Source of the DNA: a virus
Strand: one strand, 5' to 3'
DNA: 41,245 nt
IMG/VR virus record: IMGVR_UViG_3300037502_002453
Span: 1-41,245 of that record
Shown: in pieces, positions 6,282-15,825 of the stretch
How the letters are laid out: each line of letters opens with the position of its first letter
Numbering within the stretch: the stretch's first letter is position 1
Program-made: the position numbers and the translations under genes
The notes under the pieces: model-generated
Told to the model about the DNA's origin: nothing
Seen by the model: only the letters and a program-made list of their open reading frames with translations
The model's database searches: none

Positions 6282-7019
6282 CTACGCCACGCTTGCCGTC
6301 ACCGTTACTGCAGTGGAACTGGTTGCCAGAATCGTAATCGCGCGACGGTTTAGGTTATTCGCGTTGCCGTTGGCCACCGTGTAACGCACTCCGCGCACAA
6401 TCGGCGTCGGCCCCGTCACCGTCACACTGCCGCCAATGCTACTCGTCGCGCGCACATTTGCGTCAATGATGCCGCTAGCCTCATTGCTCCCGCCCGTACG
6501 CCACATCACATGATCTGTCAGGTTCGCACGCGCGGCGCCGTCATTCTGCGCACCGATGGCCATCATGATCGTCATGTTGACTGACTGATTGGCATATGCA
6601 TTGCCGAGGATGTCAATCGTCAGCGTCTGCGCAGGGCCAATGATTGCCGGAATAATCGAGAATTCCTGATACCCCGCCATCGTGCGCGCCGCCGGGATGT
6701 TCGTCCCATATTCCGCCCACAGCTCATGCCGCGCCACATCGCTGCTGTTCACCACCTCCAACACCGACGCGCTTGGCGACGTCGCCGCCTTAACCGTCAG
6801 CGCGTGCGCCGCCGCCCCGGGCGCCACCGCCACCGCCCCGCCGCCCAGCGTCTGCGCCGCCGTCCACGTCAACGCTACCCCCAAAAACGCATCCGCCCGC
6901 AGCTTCGTAATGCTCAACTTCTCGGTATGATTGCTCGTTTTGCTCACATTGCGCGCCACCAGCAAATCATCATTCGCGACCACATCACTAAACGTCGGTA
7001 AATCGTTGATCTCCGGCAT
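6282..7019 (-). CDS. Phage tail appendage or fibre protein
   Basis: 245 residues from the ATG at 7019; a longer frame begins at 7088 but would run into the upstream fibre gene. The start (MPEINDLPTFSDVVANDDLLVARNV) resembles the short particle-binding N-terminus found on many phage fibre and appendage proteins. Next come a Gly/Ala-rich shaft and a beta-rich, Asn/Thr-rich C-terminal part suited to receptor or glycan contact. It follows the large fibre gene directly and is probably a second virion appendage. Confidence 0.75.
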   Translation of the reverse strand: MPEINDLPTFSDVVANDDLLVARNVSKTSNHTEKLSITKLRADAFLGVALTWTAAQTLGGGAVAVAPGAAAHALTVKAATSPSASVLEVVNSSDVARHELWAEYGTNIPAARTMAGYQEFSIIPAIIGPAQTLTIDILGNAYANQSVNMTIMMAIGAQNDGAARANLTDHVMWRTGGSNEASGIIDANVRATSSIGGSVTVTGPTPIVRGVRYTVANGNANNLNRRAITILATSSTAVTVTASVA

Positions 7020-7038
7020 ATCGTCCCCTCTCCTCTCC

Positions 7039-9828
7039 CTACCCCGTAATCGCCGACCACACCGGCACCCAATACGCCGTCGTCCCAATATAAATCTTCA
7101 CGAACCCCGCCGAATCCCGGTTCGTCGCCCCCTTCATTTTGACCGTCCCCGTCCCCGTGGAATTCGCCGCCGTGTTGGTCACATCCGTAAACCCCACCAT
7201 GTTGGCCACTCCGCCCGTATCCCCATCCACCAACAAACTACATTTCGCCGTCACCCGGTTGGCCGTAAACTCAATCGCATTGTCCGGCCCGTCCACCTCC
7301 ACCCGCGTCAACACCGACCCCGACGAATACGCCGACAACATCGCGCTCCCCGTATACGCCGACCACAACACATCAACCGCCTCCCCCTGAATTTTCGAAA
7401 CCCCCAGCGGCCCCTCCTCCAGCGTCAACCGCGGACTCGCCCCGTCCGTATACACCACACCCGCCAGCGCCATCAGATCCAATTTCGTCGCATTCGCATC
7501 CACCAGCGGATCCAGCGCATACAACTGCGCCGTCGTCGCCTTTGTGCTCGTGTTATAAAACGACCGCAGCGCGCCCACCAAACTGTTCCCCGCCATCAGC
7601 GAATACTGCCGCGGCCGATCAATCGAACCCACCGCCGGCGTCACCGCCGACCCACTCACCGCCTGCACCTGCACCCCATCCGCATCCAGCACCACCTGCC
7701 CGCCCCCCGCCTTCAACCGCCCATCCGTCGCCCCCTCCCACTGCACCGCCCCCGACGCATACCCCGCCAACCGCCCCACCGTCCCATCCGTCCACAGCTT
7801 CAACCCCGTCGTCGGGCTGGCGAAGCTCCCGCTCCCCTGATAAATCCCCCCGCCCGTCCCCAGCGTCAACTGGCCCAGCGTCGCGCTAATCGCCGCCAGA
7901 TTCGTGACGCTCAACCGGTCCGCCGCAATTGTACCCGCGGCGATCCTGTCGCCCGTGATCGTGTTGGCTGCAATCTGGCTCGCGGTGATCGTCCCCGCCG
8001 CAATCTGACTCGCCGTAATCGTGTTGGCTGCAATCTGGCTCGCGGTGATACTGCTCGTCGTAATCCTCCCCCCGCTGATCGTCGTCGTCCCCGCGTTCAC
8101 ATCCGCGGCGGCCCCGCCCGTCACCAGCGCGTTGCCCCCGGTCACAATGATCTGCCCGCGCAAATACACATTGTCCGCATACAGACCATAGCCCGACAGA
8201 TTGCCGCCAAACGCCGCATCCGTAATCCCCGACAGCCGACCCAGCCGCGCCTTAATCCTCCCCGCCGTGTTCCAATCCCCGTGCCGCGCCACCCCATCGA
8301 CAATATCAATAAACGGCGCGCCGCTGTCGTCCGCCGTCAGGTACACACTCCCCTGCCGCGTCGTGTTGCTCACGCTCCCCAGCCGCACCAAATCATCCCC
8401 CAGCGCCAGCGCGTCCCCCGTCACCAACGCCGCCGTATACTCCCACAGGCTCTGTACCGACCCCACCTCCAAATCCACCCGCCGCACCGACGCAAACCCG
8501 CCGTTGGAGGTCATCTCAAACCGCTGCGCCCGCAGCAAATCCCCCGGCAAAAACCCGTGATACAAATTCGTCGTCGACTCCGTCGCCCCCGCCCGCCGCG
8601 TCTGCACAGTGTAAATCGTCGCGCTAAACGTCGCCGTCTCCCCGCCAAACGTCAACGGCTCGCCGTTCGCCTCCCACACATCCGACTGCGTCACCGCCTC
8701 CGCCCGGCTGGAGCTCGACACAAACACGCTGCCGTTGGTCGCCCGAATCTGCTGAATCAGCAGCTCATACACGCGCATCCGCCCGCGCACCGTCAGGTTG
8801 TCAAACTCCGCGCTGGCCTTCCCCGCCTCCGTCACGCCATAATCCACCCGATACCCGCTGCCCGCAAACCCGCTCAAAAACGCCACGTTGCTCGCCAGCG
8901 TCACCAACTGCAAACTCCCCGTCGCGCTCGACGCCAGGATGGACTGCGCCGCGCCGGGGTTGCTGCTGGTCGCAACCGTGTGCAGATGGTCGGCCCGCGC
9001 CAAACTCGCGCTGCTCCCCGCCGCGTTGCTCGTCGCCACGTTCAGCGTCGACGCCGGCCCCGTCGTCACCGCGTGCGTATGACTGCCGCTGCGACTATTA
9101 CTCGTCGCCGCCGTCAACGTGCCCGGCATCGTCAACGCCACCGCGTCCGCCACAATCTCGATCCCGTCGCCCGCCACCACATCAAACGTCCGGTTCGCGC
9201 CCAGGTCGCCCCCGCCGCTCAACCCCGCCCCCGCCGTCAACGTGCGCGAGGTCCGCACCACCGTGCTGTCCACCGCAAACGACCGGTTCGCCGCAATCGT
9301 CCCCCCGCCGCTCAACCCGTCGCCCGCCGTCAGCGTCACCGCGCTGTGGTCAACGTGGATGTTCGCCGTGCCCAGGTGCGAATCAATCGTCGCATGACTG
9401 TTCGACCCAATCCCCGACAAATCCCCATGGCCCAGCTGCGCCCACGCAAACGTCGTCGCCCCCGACGCGCGGATCACCTGCCCCGCCGTCAACCCGCTCG
9501 CCGTGTGCGTCCCCCCCACCAGCGCATGGTCCCGGTTGTGGTGGCCGTTCACGTCGGCCGCGTGCGCCGAAATATCCACCCCATCAATCGTCACCCCGCC
9601 CGCCACCGCCAAATGGCCCGTCAGGCCGCGGCTCCCATCCACCAGCAAAAACTGCGGCCCCTGGCTGTCCAACAGCGTCCCCGTATGCCACGCGCTGGCC
9701 AGCCCGTGCACCGACAACCCCGCGCCCGCGCCGCCGCTTCCCGCCCCCGCCGCCGCCCGCCGCAGCATCGGCTCCACATACCGCTGCAAATGCGGCCACA
9801 ACTCCCGCGCCAAATCACTCGCCCGCAT
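7039..9828 (-). CDS. Large tail fibre / tail tip protein
   Basis: 929 residues. The N-terminal part has phage-fibre patterns (HNRDHALVGGTHTASGLTAGQ; later ADHLHT and SGSHTHAVTTG). Residues about 580-635 hold tandem copies of an 11-residue repeat, TITASQIAAN/G, as in the stalks of trimeric tail-tip fibres, and the matching DNA is partly repeated (7961-7989 and 8021-8049). The beta-rich C-terminus is probably the receptor-binding end. It follows the hub-like protein at 9850 in the tail operon. The open frame of 2151 codons on the other strand is an antisense artefact of GC-rich codon use. Confidence 0.88.
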   Translation of the reverse strand: MRASDLARELWPHLQRYVEPMLRRAAAGAGSGGAGAGLSVHGLASAWHTGTLLDSQGPQFLLVDGSRGLTGHLAVAGGVTIDGVDISAHAADVNGHHNRDHALVGGTHTASGLTAGQVIRASGATTFAWAQLGHGDLSGIGSNSHATIDSHLGTANIHVDHSAVTLTAGDGLSGGGTIAANRSFAVDSTVVRTSRTLTAGAGLSGGGDLGANRTFDVVAGDGIEIVADAVALTMPGTLTAATSNSRSGSHTHAVTTGPASTLNVATSNAAGSSASLARADHLHTVATSSNPGAAQSILASSATGSLQLVTLASNVAFLSGFAGSGYRVDYGVTEAGKASAEFDNLTVRGRMRVYELLIQQIRATNGSVFVSSSSRAEAVTQSDVWEANGEPLTFGGETATFSATIYTVQTRRAGATESTTNLYHGFLPGDLLRAQRFEMTSNGGFASVRRVDLEVGSVQSLWEYTAALVTGDALALGDDLVRLGSVSNTTRQGSVYLTADDSGAPFIDIVDGVARHGDWNTAGRIKARLGRLSGITDAAFGGNLSGYGLYADNVYLRGQIIVTGGNALVTGGAAADVNAGTTTISGGRITTSSITASQIAANTITASQIAAGTITASQIAANTITGDRIAAGTIAADRLSVTNLAAISATLGQLTLGTGGGIYQGSGSFASPTTGLKLWTDGTVGRLAGYASGAVQWEGATDGRLKAGGGQVVLDADGVQVQAVSGSAVTPAVGSIDRPRQYSLMAGNSLVGALRSFYNTSTKATTAQLYALDPLVDANATKLDLMALAGVVYTDGASPRLTLEEGPLGVSKIQGEAVDVLWSAYTGSAMLSAYSSGSVLTRVEVDGPDNAIEFTANRVTAKCSLLVDGDTGGVANMVGFTDVTNTAANSTGTGTVKMKGATNRDSAGFVKIYIGTTAYWVPVWSAITG

Positions 9829-9849
9829 CCCCGGCCCCCTTGTCTAGCC

Positions 9850-11667
9850 TTACCCGTTGCGCACCCGCACCGCCCGCCACGGGTCAATCGCCCCCTCCGA
9901 GCGCAAAATCAGCCGATCCGCCACCGGGTCATACTCTGCTTCCTCGATGTACACCGCGTCAACCCCCTTCGTGCGCGTCGCCACCCCGTCCAACACCGGC
10001 AGCCCATCCACATTCACATGCCGTCCCACCACCAGCGCGCCCGGCTCCCACGGCGCGCCCGTCGGCTGATACAGCCGCCCATCCGCCCGCAGCGCAGGAT
10101 TCGCCGGATTCGACGCCAACGCCAGCCGCACAAACGCCCAGCGGTTCGGCGTCACCCACGCCACCAACCGATTTCCCGCCGCCGTCCCCAAATCCATCAA
10201 CTCCTCCACATACTGGCGCACCGTGCGCGGCGCATCCTGATAGCTCCGCACCTCCACGCCCGTCGCCACCCCCACCTCCACCCCGCTCAACTCCCCATTC
10301 ACCCCCGCGCACGTCCCCAGCACCGCCGCCATCTGCGTCTCCGCCGCCACCATCCCCACCACCCGGAAACACAAATCTGCCGCGTAGCTCTGCCACGTCC
10401 CCCCCGCAAAAATCTTCATCGCCCCGCCGGAGAAGCCCTGTTCATCGTCCACCGTCAGCGCGTAGTGATTGACCAGGCTCGCCCCGCCGTTGCGCCGCAC
10501 CACCAGCCAATACGTCGTCGCCGTCGCCAAATTCAACTCCGTCATTGGCGCGACTGGAACCAACGGAATCTCCACCCAACTCATCGCCGTCGGCACGCTC
10601 GTCCCCGGCAGCGTCGCCGTCGCCAACACCGTCCCCGGATTCCCCCCGCTGCTGGCGCAAATCTCCACCAGCAAATCATCCACCGGGTTGCCCGCCTTCG
10701 CCACGCGCACCGCCACCAACCCCGCCCGCCACGCCGACGCCACCGTGAACGACTGCGCGAAACGACTGACCCACGGCTGATCCCCCAGCGAGACCGTAAT
10801 GGATGGCCCCGCCGCCGCCGTCACTTGCGTATTCTCAATCGTTTCAATATGGTCTTCCCCGGCAATCACCTCGAAAGACTGCACCGTAAACGTCCCGTTG
10901 TTCCCCGCGTTCGCCGCCCCGCTCACCCGGAACGTCACCCCCGGCTGCAGTGCCGTCAACGTCCCCGCCGGCGCATAAATATCATCCGCCGCCGCAAACC
11001 GCACCGCCGTCGAAACCGTCGCCGCATCCAACAGCAGCGCATCGCCGCCCGCCGTGTGTTCCACCAGCCCCGCCGTGTTGGTGAAATAGCTGTACTCCAG
11101 CAACTGCCAAATACCCCGGCAATGCAGCGTCGCCCGCACCTCCACATCCTTGCGCGTCTCCAGCCGCGGCCCCGGGTCGGCCAACCGCGCCAAAATGCGG
11201 TCGCGCACCTGCGTCGGCGTGTTGCCATACCCCTCCGGCAGCGCATACACCAACTCCCGCTTACCATACCGGCCAATGCTGTTGTCGTCCTGCGCCCACG
11301 CCGTCTGCGTCGCCCGCGTGCTCCCGTCTGCCAGCGTCTCGCTATACGTCACCATCACCCGATTGACCACGCTGTCCAGGCTCAGCGTCACCGCCACCCC
11401 GCCCAAACTCGCCTCAATCTCCGTCACCACCCCCCACCACACCACCGTGCCATTCTCATTGGCAATCTCCGCCCGATCCCCCACCCACGTCAGCAGGTGC
11501 GCCAAGTCCTCCACCGTCCCCGTCGCCCCAATCGTCGCCGTATCCATCCCCCCCACATCGCGCGCGCTCCACCGCTCCGGCACCAGCGTCACCCCCTGAG
11601 GCAGTACCGAATAGCCCCCCGCCGTCCAGCCGCCGCGCCGCTCCAACCGCGCCGAATATCGCCCCAT
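9850..11667 (-). CDS. Tail hub-like protein with inserted lectin-like domain
   Basis: 605 residues. The N-terminus (RRGGWTAGGYSVLPQGVTLVPERWSARDVGGMDTA) and the C-terminus (VDAVYIEEAEYDPVADRLIL) look like a siphophage tail-associated hub protein. Between about 280 and 440 lies a jelly-roll-like segment (QSFTVASAWRAGLVAVRVAK ... TTYWLVVRRNGG) similar to carbohydrate-binding or anchor domains. It sits between the distal tail protein and the fibre, the normal place for the Tal/hub protein. Exact family not certain. Confidence 0.78.
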   Translation of the reverse strand: MGRYSARLERRGGWTAGGYSVLPQGVTLVPERWSARDVGGMDTATIGATGTVEDLAHLLTWVGDRAEIANENGTVVWWGVVTEIEASLGGVAVTLSLDSVVNRVMVTYSETLADGSTRATQTAWAQDDNSIGRYGKRELVYALPEGYGNTPTQVRDRILARLADPGPRLETRKDVEVRATLHCRGIWQLLEYSYFTNTAGLVEHTAGGDALLLDAATVSTAVRFAAADDIYAPAGTLTALQPGVTFRVSGAANAGNNGTFTVQSFEVIAGEDHIETIENTQVTAAAGPSITVSLGDQPWVSRFAQSFTVASAWRAGLVAVRVAKAGNPVDDLLVEICASSGGNPGTVLATATLPGTSVPTAMSWVEIPLVPVAPMTELNLATATTYWLVVRRNGGASLVNHYALTVDDEQGFSGGAMKIFAGGTWQSYAADLCFRVVGMVAAETQMAAVLGTCAGVNGELSGVEVGVATGVEVRSYQDAPRTVRQYVEELMDLGTAAGNRLVAWVTPNRWAFVRLALASNPANPALRADGRLYQPTGAPWEPGALVVGRHVNVDGLPVLDGVATRTKGVDAVYIEEAEYDPVADRLILRSEGAIDPWRAVRVRNG

Positions 11668-11676
11668 CTCCGCCCC

Positions 11677-13044
11677 CTAGACCGTCAACCGCCGCGGCCG
11701 ATAGCTCGCCTTCACCTGCCACACCGTCCCCGGCACCATCGCCCCCTGCGCCGCAATCATCAACCGCATCCGCTGCGTCACCCCCGGCCACACATGCAGC
11801 GGCTTATGCACCCCCCGATAAATGCTCAACCGCGTCCCGCTCTCCGTCACATACACCACGCCCTCCGGCCCGTCATCGGTCAGCACATCGCCATTCGGAA
11901 TGTTCCACCCGCCCTGGTTCACCGTCTGAATCCGCCGATACAACCCCTCGCCACTCGCCATCAACTGCACCCAGTCCACAATCAGCGTGTCCCCGCCCGC
12001 CACCTGGCCATAGATCGCCAGGTACAGGTTGCCGTTAATCACCCCCGCGCCCCCCGGCGGAATCGGCAGCACCCCCAAATCCAGCGTCCCCGTCGCCCCG
12101 CGCAGCACCTGCTCGCCGCTCGCCAGCACCACCAGCGGCCCCGCGCCCGTCGTGTCAATCAGCAGCGCCGCCCGCAGCAGCGTCGCCGCCTTCACCGGCG
12201 GCGTCGAAGGAGCCATGATGATGCGCGCATACTGCCCGTTCAAGTCCGCAATCTGCCCCGCCGTCAACAGCCAACGGTGCGTCAGCGTCTCCGCGCTCGT
12301 CCCCCACGTCCCCGTTGCCCCGCCCACCGCCTCTTCCCCGCGCAGAATCGGGTCAACCGTCGTCGGGTCCATAAACACATAGTTGCTCAGATGCACTGTC
12401 GTCGCCGAACGCGCCAGCCCGCTGTTGTTCCTAATCTCCAACTTCAACGGGCTGGGCAGCGTCCCCCCCACCTGCGCCGCCGCCACATGGAACCAGTTGC
12501 GGTTTATACCGTTCAGGTCGTCAGCGTTGTAGACCGTCACCCAGTCCGTCGTCGGTGTTCCCGTCGGCCCACTGCTCAGCTCCAACGCCGTCAACGCCCC
12601 CTCCCAGAAATACCGCCGCGTCACAATCAGCGACGCCTCCACCCGATTGCGCCAAATCTGGTCAGGCAGCTGCGCCACCACCAGCCGCCCCGCCAACACC
12701 TCACTGCGCCAACTGCCCGCGTCCTGGTCAAACTGCACCGTCAACCACACCCGCTTGGCGTTCCACGTCAGCCGGTTTTGTCGCGCCACATCCAACAGCC
12801 GCTCAATGCCCTGGATGCTCGCCACCACCGCCGCCGCGTTCGCCCCCGTAATCAGCAGCGGGATCGTCTCCGTCACATTGCCCCACGTCGGCGCGCCGAT
12901 GGTGTCCCCATCCCCCAGGTTCCGCAGCACCGTCTCATCCACCACCGGCGTCGCCATCTCATACCCCGGCGACAGCGACAGAATCGCCCCGCTGTTCAGC
13001 TGGATCGTCGTCGCCCCGTCCGTCAGCGTAATCTGCACCGCCAT
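11677..13044 (-). CDS. Distal tail (Dit-like) protein
   Basis: 455 residues. The start (VQITLTDGATTIQLNSG) and the repeated beta pattern of the first 180 residues match phage distal tail or baseplate-ring proteins. The middle part (190-400) looks like an added carbohydrate-binding beta sandwich, as in evolved Dit proteins. It begins three bases after the end of the tape measure gene, where Dit is expected. Its ring would join the tail tube to the hub and fibre. Confidence 0.8.
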   Translation of the reverse strand: MAVQITLTDGATTIQLNSGAILSLSPGYEMATPVVDETVLRNLGDGDTIGAPTWGNVTETIPLLITGANAAAVVASIQGIERLLDVARQNRLTWNAKRVWLTVQFDQDAGSWRSEVLAGRLVVAQLPDQIWRNRVEASLIVTRRYFWEGALTALELSSGPTGTPTTDWVTVYNADDLNGINRNWFHVAAAQVGGTLPSPLKLEIRNNSGLARSATTVHLSNYVFMDPTTVDPILRGEEAVGGATGTWGTSAETLTHRWLLTAGQIADLNGQYARIIMAPSTPPVKAATLLRAALLIDTTGAGPLVVLASGEQVLRGATGTLDLGVLPIPPGGAGVINGNLYLAIYGQVAGGDTLIVDWVQLMASGEGLYRRIQTVNQGGWNIPNGDVLTDDGPEGVVYVTESGTRLSIYRGVHKPLHVWPGVTQRMRLMIAAQGAMVPGTVWQVKASYRPRRLTV

Positions 13045-13047
13045 CGC

Positions 13048-15798
13048 CTACACCCCCCGCCGCTGAATCGCCTGCGCCACCCGCAACGCCAATTCATGCA
13101 AATCAATCTGGTCGCTCACCGTGGCGTGGATGGTGATGTTCACTCCGCCCATCCCTGCCGCCGCCACACCCGCCGCCGCTACCCCTGCCGGCCATGTAAT
13201 GTTCGGCTGATTCGGGTCATACCCCAACCCGCCGCCCCCCGGCCCCGGCGTCCACGTCGGCCCGTCCTGTTGGCTGTTGCTCGCCTCAAACCAATCATCA
13301 ATCTGCGAACTCACCGCGCTCGCCTGGTCAAACCACCCGCCCAGCCAACTCGGCATCGGGATGGACGGCCACTGCCATTCTGGTAGCGAGGGCCACTGCC
13401 ATTCCGGCCACTCCCACGCCACCAACTCATCCAGCGCAGGCCACGCCCACGCCAGCAGCGCATCCACCGCGCCGCTAAAGCCATCCGTCACCAGCGTCAT
13501 CGCCTCATCCCACGACAGCCCCGTCAGCCAGCCCCAAAACGCCCGCACCTTGCGCTCCATCTCATCCAGCGGTTCCGTCACATCCGCGCCCCAGTCGCCC
13601 AGCGTCGTCGCGATGGCGTCCTTCAGCCCACCCAGCATCAGGCCAATCAGCGAAATCCCCATCTCCAGCCCCGACCCCAACATCTCCAGCGCGCTCAGCC
13701 CCGTGTCCTTCAACGCCGTCCACGCCGCCGACCAGTCCCCGTCAATCACCGCCTTGATGGTCGCCGTCACGCCCTCCACAATCCCCGCCAGCCCGTTCAG
13801 CACGCCCGTAATCCCATCCACCGCCACCTGCACCATCTCCGGCAGCCGCCCCACCATCCCGCTGATTGCGTTCATGGCAAGCCCCACCGCCCCCACCATC
13901 ACCACCCCCAGCACCCCGGCCCACATCACCGCCACCTCCAGCAGATTGCCCAGCGGCGACAACGCCTCCACCAACCGCCCCGCCGCCTCCGCCAACCCGC
14001 CAAACTCAATCCCCGCCATCCCCTCCGCCAAATCCCCAAACGTCTGCTGCATCCGCCCCGCCGCCGGGGCCAAAAACTCCGTCAACCGCCCCCACACCCC
14101 CGTCAACGCCTCGCTCGCCGTTTCCCACGCCCCGGCCAGCCCCGTCGCCGCCGTCGTCCCCGCCTCGCGCAGTGTCCCCCACGCCGCCGGCAGCCGCGCC
14201 GCCGCCCAATCCGCCCAACTCGCCAGCGTCGGCTGCACCGCCGCCCACACCTCCGCCGTCTTGCCCTGAATCCCCCCAAAATCGCTCGCCCACGCCGCCG
14301 CCAGCAGCCCCACCGCCGCCACCACCGCCCCCAGCGGCGACAACAGCGTCCCCAACGCCAGCGACAGCCCGCCCACCACCAACGCCAGCGGCCCCACCGC
14401 CGCCAACACCAACCCAAACGCCAACCCCGCCTGGATCACCGGCTGCGGCAGCGTCCCAAACCAGTCTACCAACTCCGCACCCTTGCGAATCCACTCCCCC
14501 AGCGTGTTCAGGAACGGCTTCGCCGCCCCGCTCAGGAACGACTCCACACTCCCGCTCAAGTCCTCAATCGCCCCATTCAACCCCTTCATCAGCGCGTCTG
14601 CCACCCGCGCCGCCGCCCCCTGCTCCGTCACCGCCCCGCGCATCTCCGCATATCCGGCGGCCCCCACATTCAGCAGCGGGATCATCGCCTTCATGCCGTC
14701 CGACATGAAGATCGTCGCCAACGCCTGGTTGCGCTGCACCGGCGTCAGCCCGCTCAAGGACTCGTTGAGGATGCCGATAATCTCCGCCGTCTCCTTGAAC
14801 TGCCCCGTCGTCTCATCCACCAGGTGGCTCTGCCCAAAGCCCCCCAAAAACTCCTGGTACGCCTTCTGAAACTCCTTGTCCTCGCGGAACGACACCAGGA
14901 CCGGAATCTGGTTCGCGCCGATGGTCTTGATCTCATCCTGAAAGCCCGCATACGCGGCAAACATCTCATCCAGGCTGCGCACCGTGCCATCCTCGAACGA
15001 CGCCGCAATCCCCTGCGCCGCCAGGAAACTCATGGCCGCGGTCGTGTCCTGGGTCACAATCCCCAGTTCGCGCAGCATGTCCCGCGCCTCGCCCGTGGGG
15101 TTCATCAGCCGCATAAACGCGTTCTTGAGCGCCGTCCCCGCGTCGCTCCCCGTCAAGCCCTGGCTCGTCAAAATCGCCAGGCTCGCCGCCAAGTCCTCAA
15201 TCGGTTGCCCCGCCGCCGCAAACGCAAAGCCCCCCTGTTGCAGCCCCTGCGCCAGGTCCACCATGTCCGCCGAACTAGCGTTGGCCGTCGCCGCCAACAG
15301 GTCGGCAATGCGCGTCGATTCGCTGGCCTCCAGCCCAAACGCGTTTAGCGCAGCCGCCGTATACTTCCCCGCCGTCGCCAGGTCCGTCTGCGCCGCCGCC
15401 GCCAGGTTGACCACTCCCGGCATGGATGCCATCACCTGCTCATAATCCATCCCCGCCTTTGCCAGTTCCAGCATCCCCTGGCCCACTTCGGTCGAACTAA
15501 ACACCGAGTCCGCACCCCATTGCAGCGCAGCCTGTGTCATCTCCTCCATCTGCGTTGCCGTCGCGCCCAACACCTCACGCGTCACGTTCATGGACTGCTC
15601 CAAATCCGCCGCGCTGCGCAACGCCGTTCCGCCAACCATCGCCAGCGGCGCAGTCACCCCCAGGCTCAACACCCCGCCCATCGCCATCGCGCTTTGCCCA
15701 AAGCTCGTCAGCCGCTGGCTCACACTGTCCAGCCCCCGCTGCGCCCCCGTTGTATCCGCCCCCACCCGCACCAACAACTCCGCCGCCGTAATCGCCAT
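13048..15798 (-). CDS. Tail tape measure protein
   Basis: 916 residues, the longest leftward product after the fibre. Residues 30-260 match the TP901-type tape measure core (TAPLAMVGGTALRSAADLEQ, ALQWGADSVFSSTEVGQGM, LTGSDAGTALKNAFMRL). Hydrophobic helices lie around 440-500 and 630-700. Near the C-terminus is a Trp repeat (EWEWPEWQWPSLPEWQWPS). The family sets tail length at about 1.5 angstrom per residue, so a tail near 140 nm would follow (inference). It lies directly after the frameshifted chaperones. Confidence 0.95.
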   Translation of the reverse strand: MAITAAELLVRVGADTTGAQRGLDSVSQRLTSFGQSAMAMGGVLSLGVTAPLAMVGGTALRSAADLEQSMNVTREVLGATATQMEEMTQAALQWGADSVFSSTEVGQGMLELAKAGMDYEQVMASMPGVVNLAAAAQTDLATAGKYTAAALNAFGLEASESTRIADLLAATANASSADMVDLAQGLQQGGFAFAAAGQPIEDLAASLAILTSQGLTGSDAGTALKNAFMRLMNPTGEARDMLRELGIVTQDTTAAMSFLAAQGIAASFEDGTVRSLDEMFAAYAGFQDEIKTIGANQIPVLVSFREDKEFQKAYQEFLGGFGQSHLVDETTGQFKETAEIIGILNESLSGLTPVQRNQALATIFMSDGMKAMIPLLNVGAAGYAEMRGAVTEQGAAARVADALMKGLNGAIEDLSGSVESFLSGAAKPFLNTLGEWIRKGAELVDWFGTLPQPVIQAGLAFGLVLAAVGPLALVVGGLSLALGTLLSPLGAVVAAVGLLAAAWASDFGGIQGKTAEVWAAVQPTLASWADWAAARLPAAWGTLREAGTTAATGLAGAWETASEALTGVWGRLTEFLAPAAGRMQQTFGDLAEGMAGIEFGGLAEAAGRLVEALSPLGNLLEVAVMWAGVLGVVMVGAVGLAMNAISGMVGRLPEMVQVAVDGITGVLNGLAGIVEGVTATIKAVIDGDWSAAWTALKDTGLSALEMLGSGLEMGISLIGLMLGGLKDAIATTLGDWGADVTEPLDEMERKVRAFWGWLTGLSWDEAMTLVTDGFSGAVDALLAWAWPALDELVAWEWPEWQWPSLPEWQWPSIPMPSWLGGWFDQASAVSSQIDDWFEASNSQQDGPTWTPGPGGGGLGYDPNQPNITWPAGVAAAGVAAAGMGGVNITIHATVSDQIDLHELALRVAQAIQRRGV

Positions 15799-15825
15799 AG
15801 TCTCCTCCTACACAAACGGCGTGGC

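Noticed and set aside
6931-13386. Rightward open frame of 2151 codons
   Set aside because: It lies antisense to fibre, hub, distal tail and part of the tape measure genes, is made of Arg/His/Pro-rich low-complexity sequence and has no domain. It follows from biased third positions in GC-rich genes.
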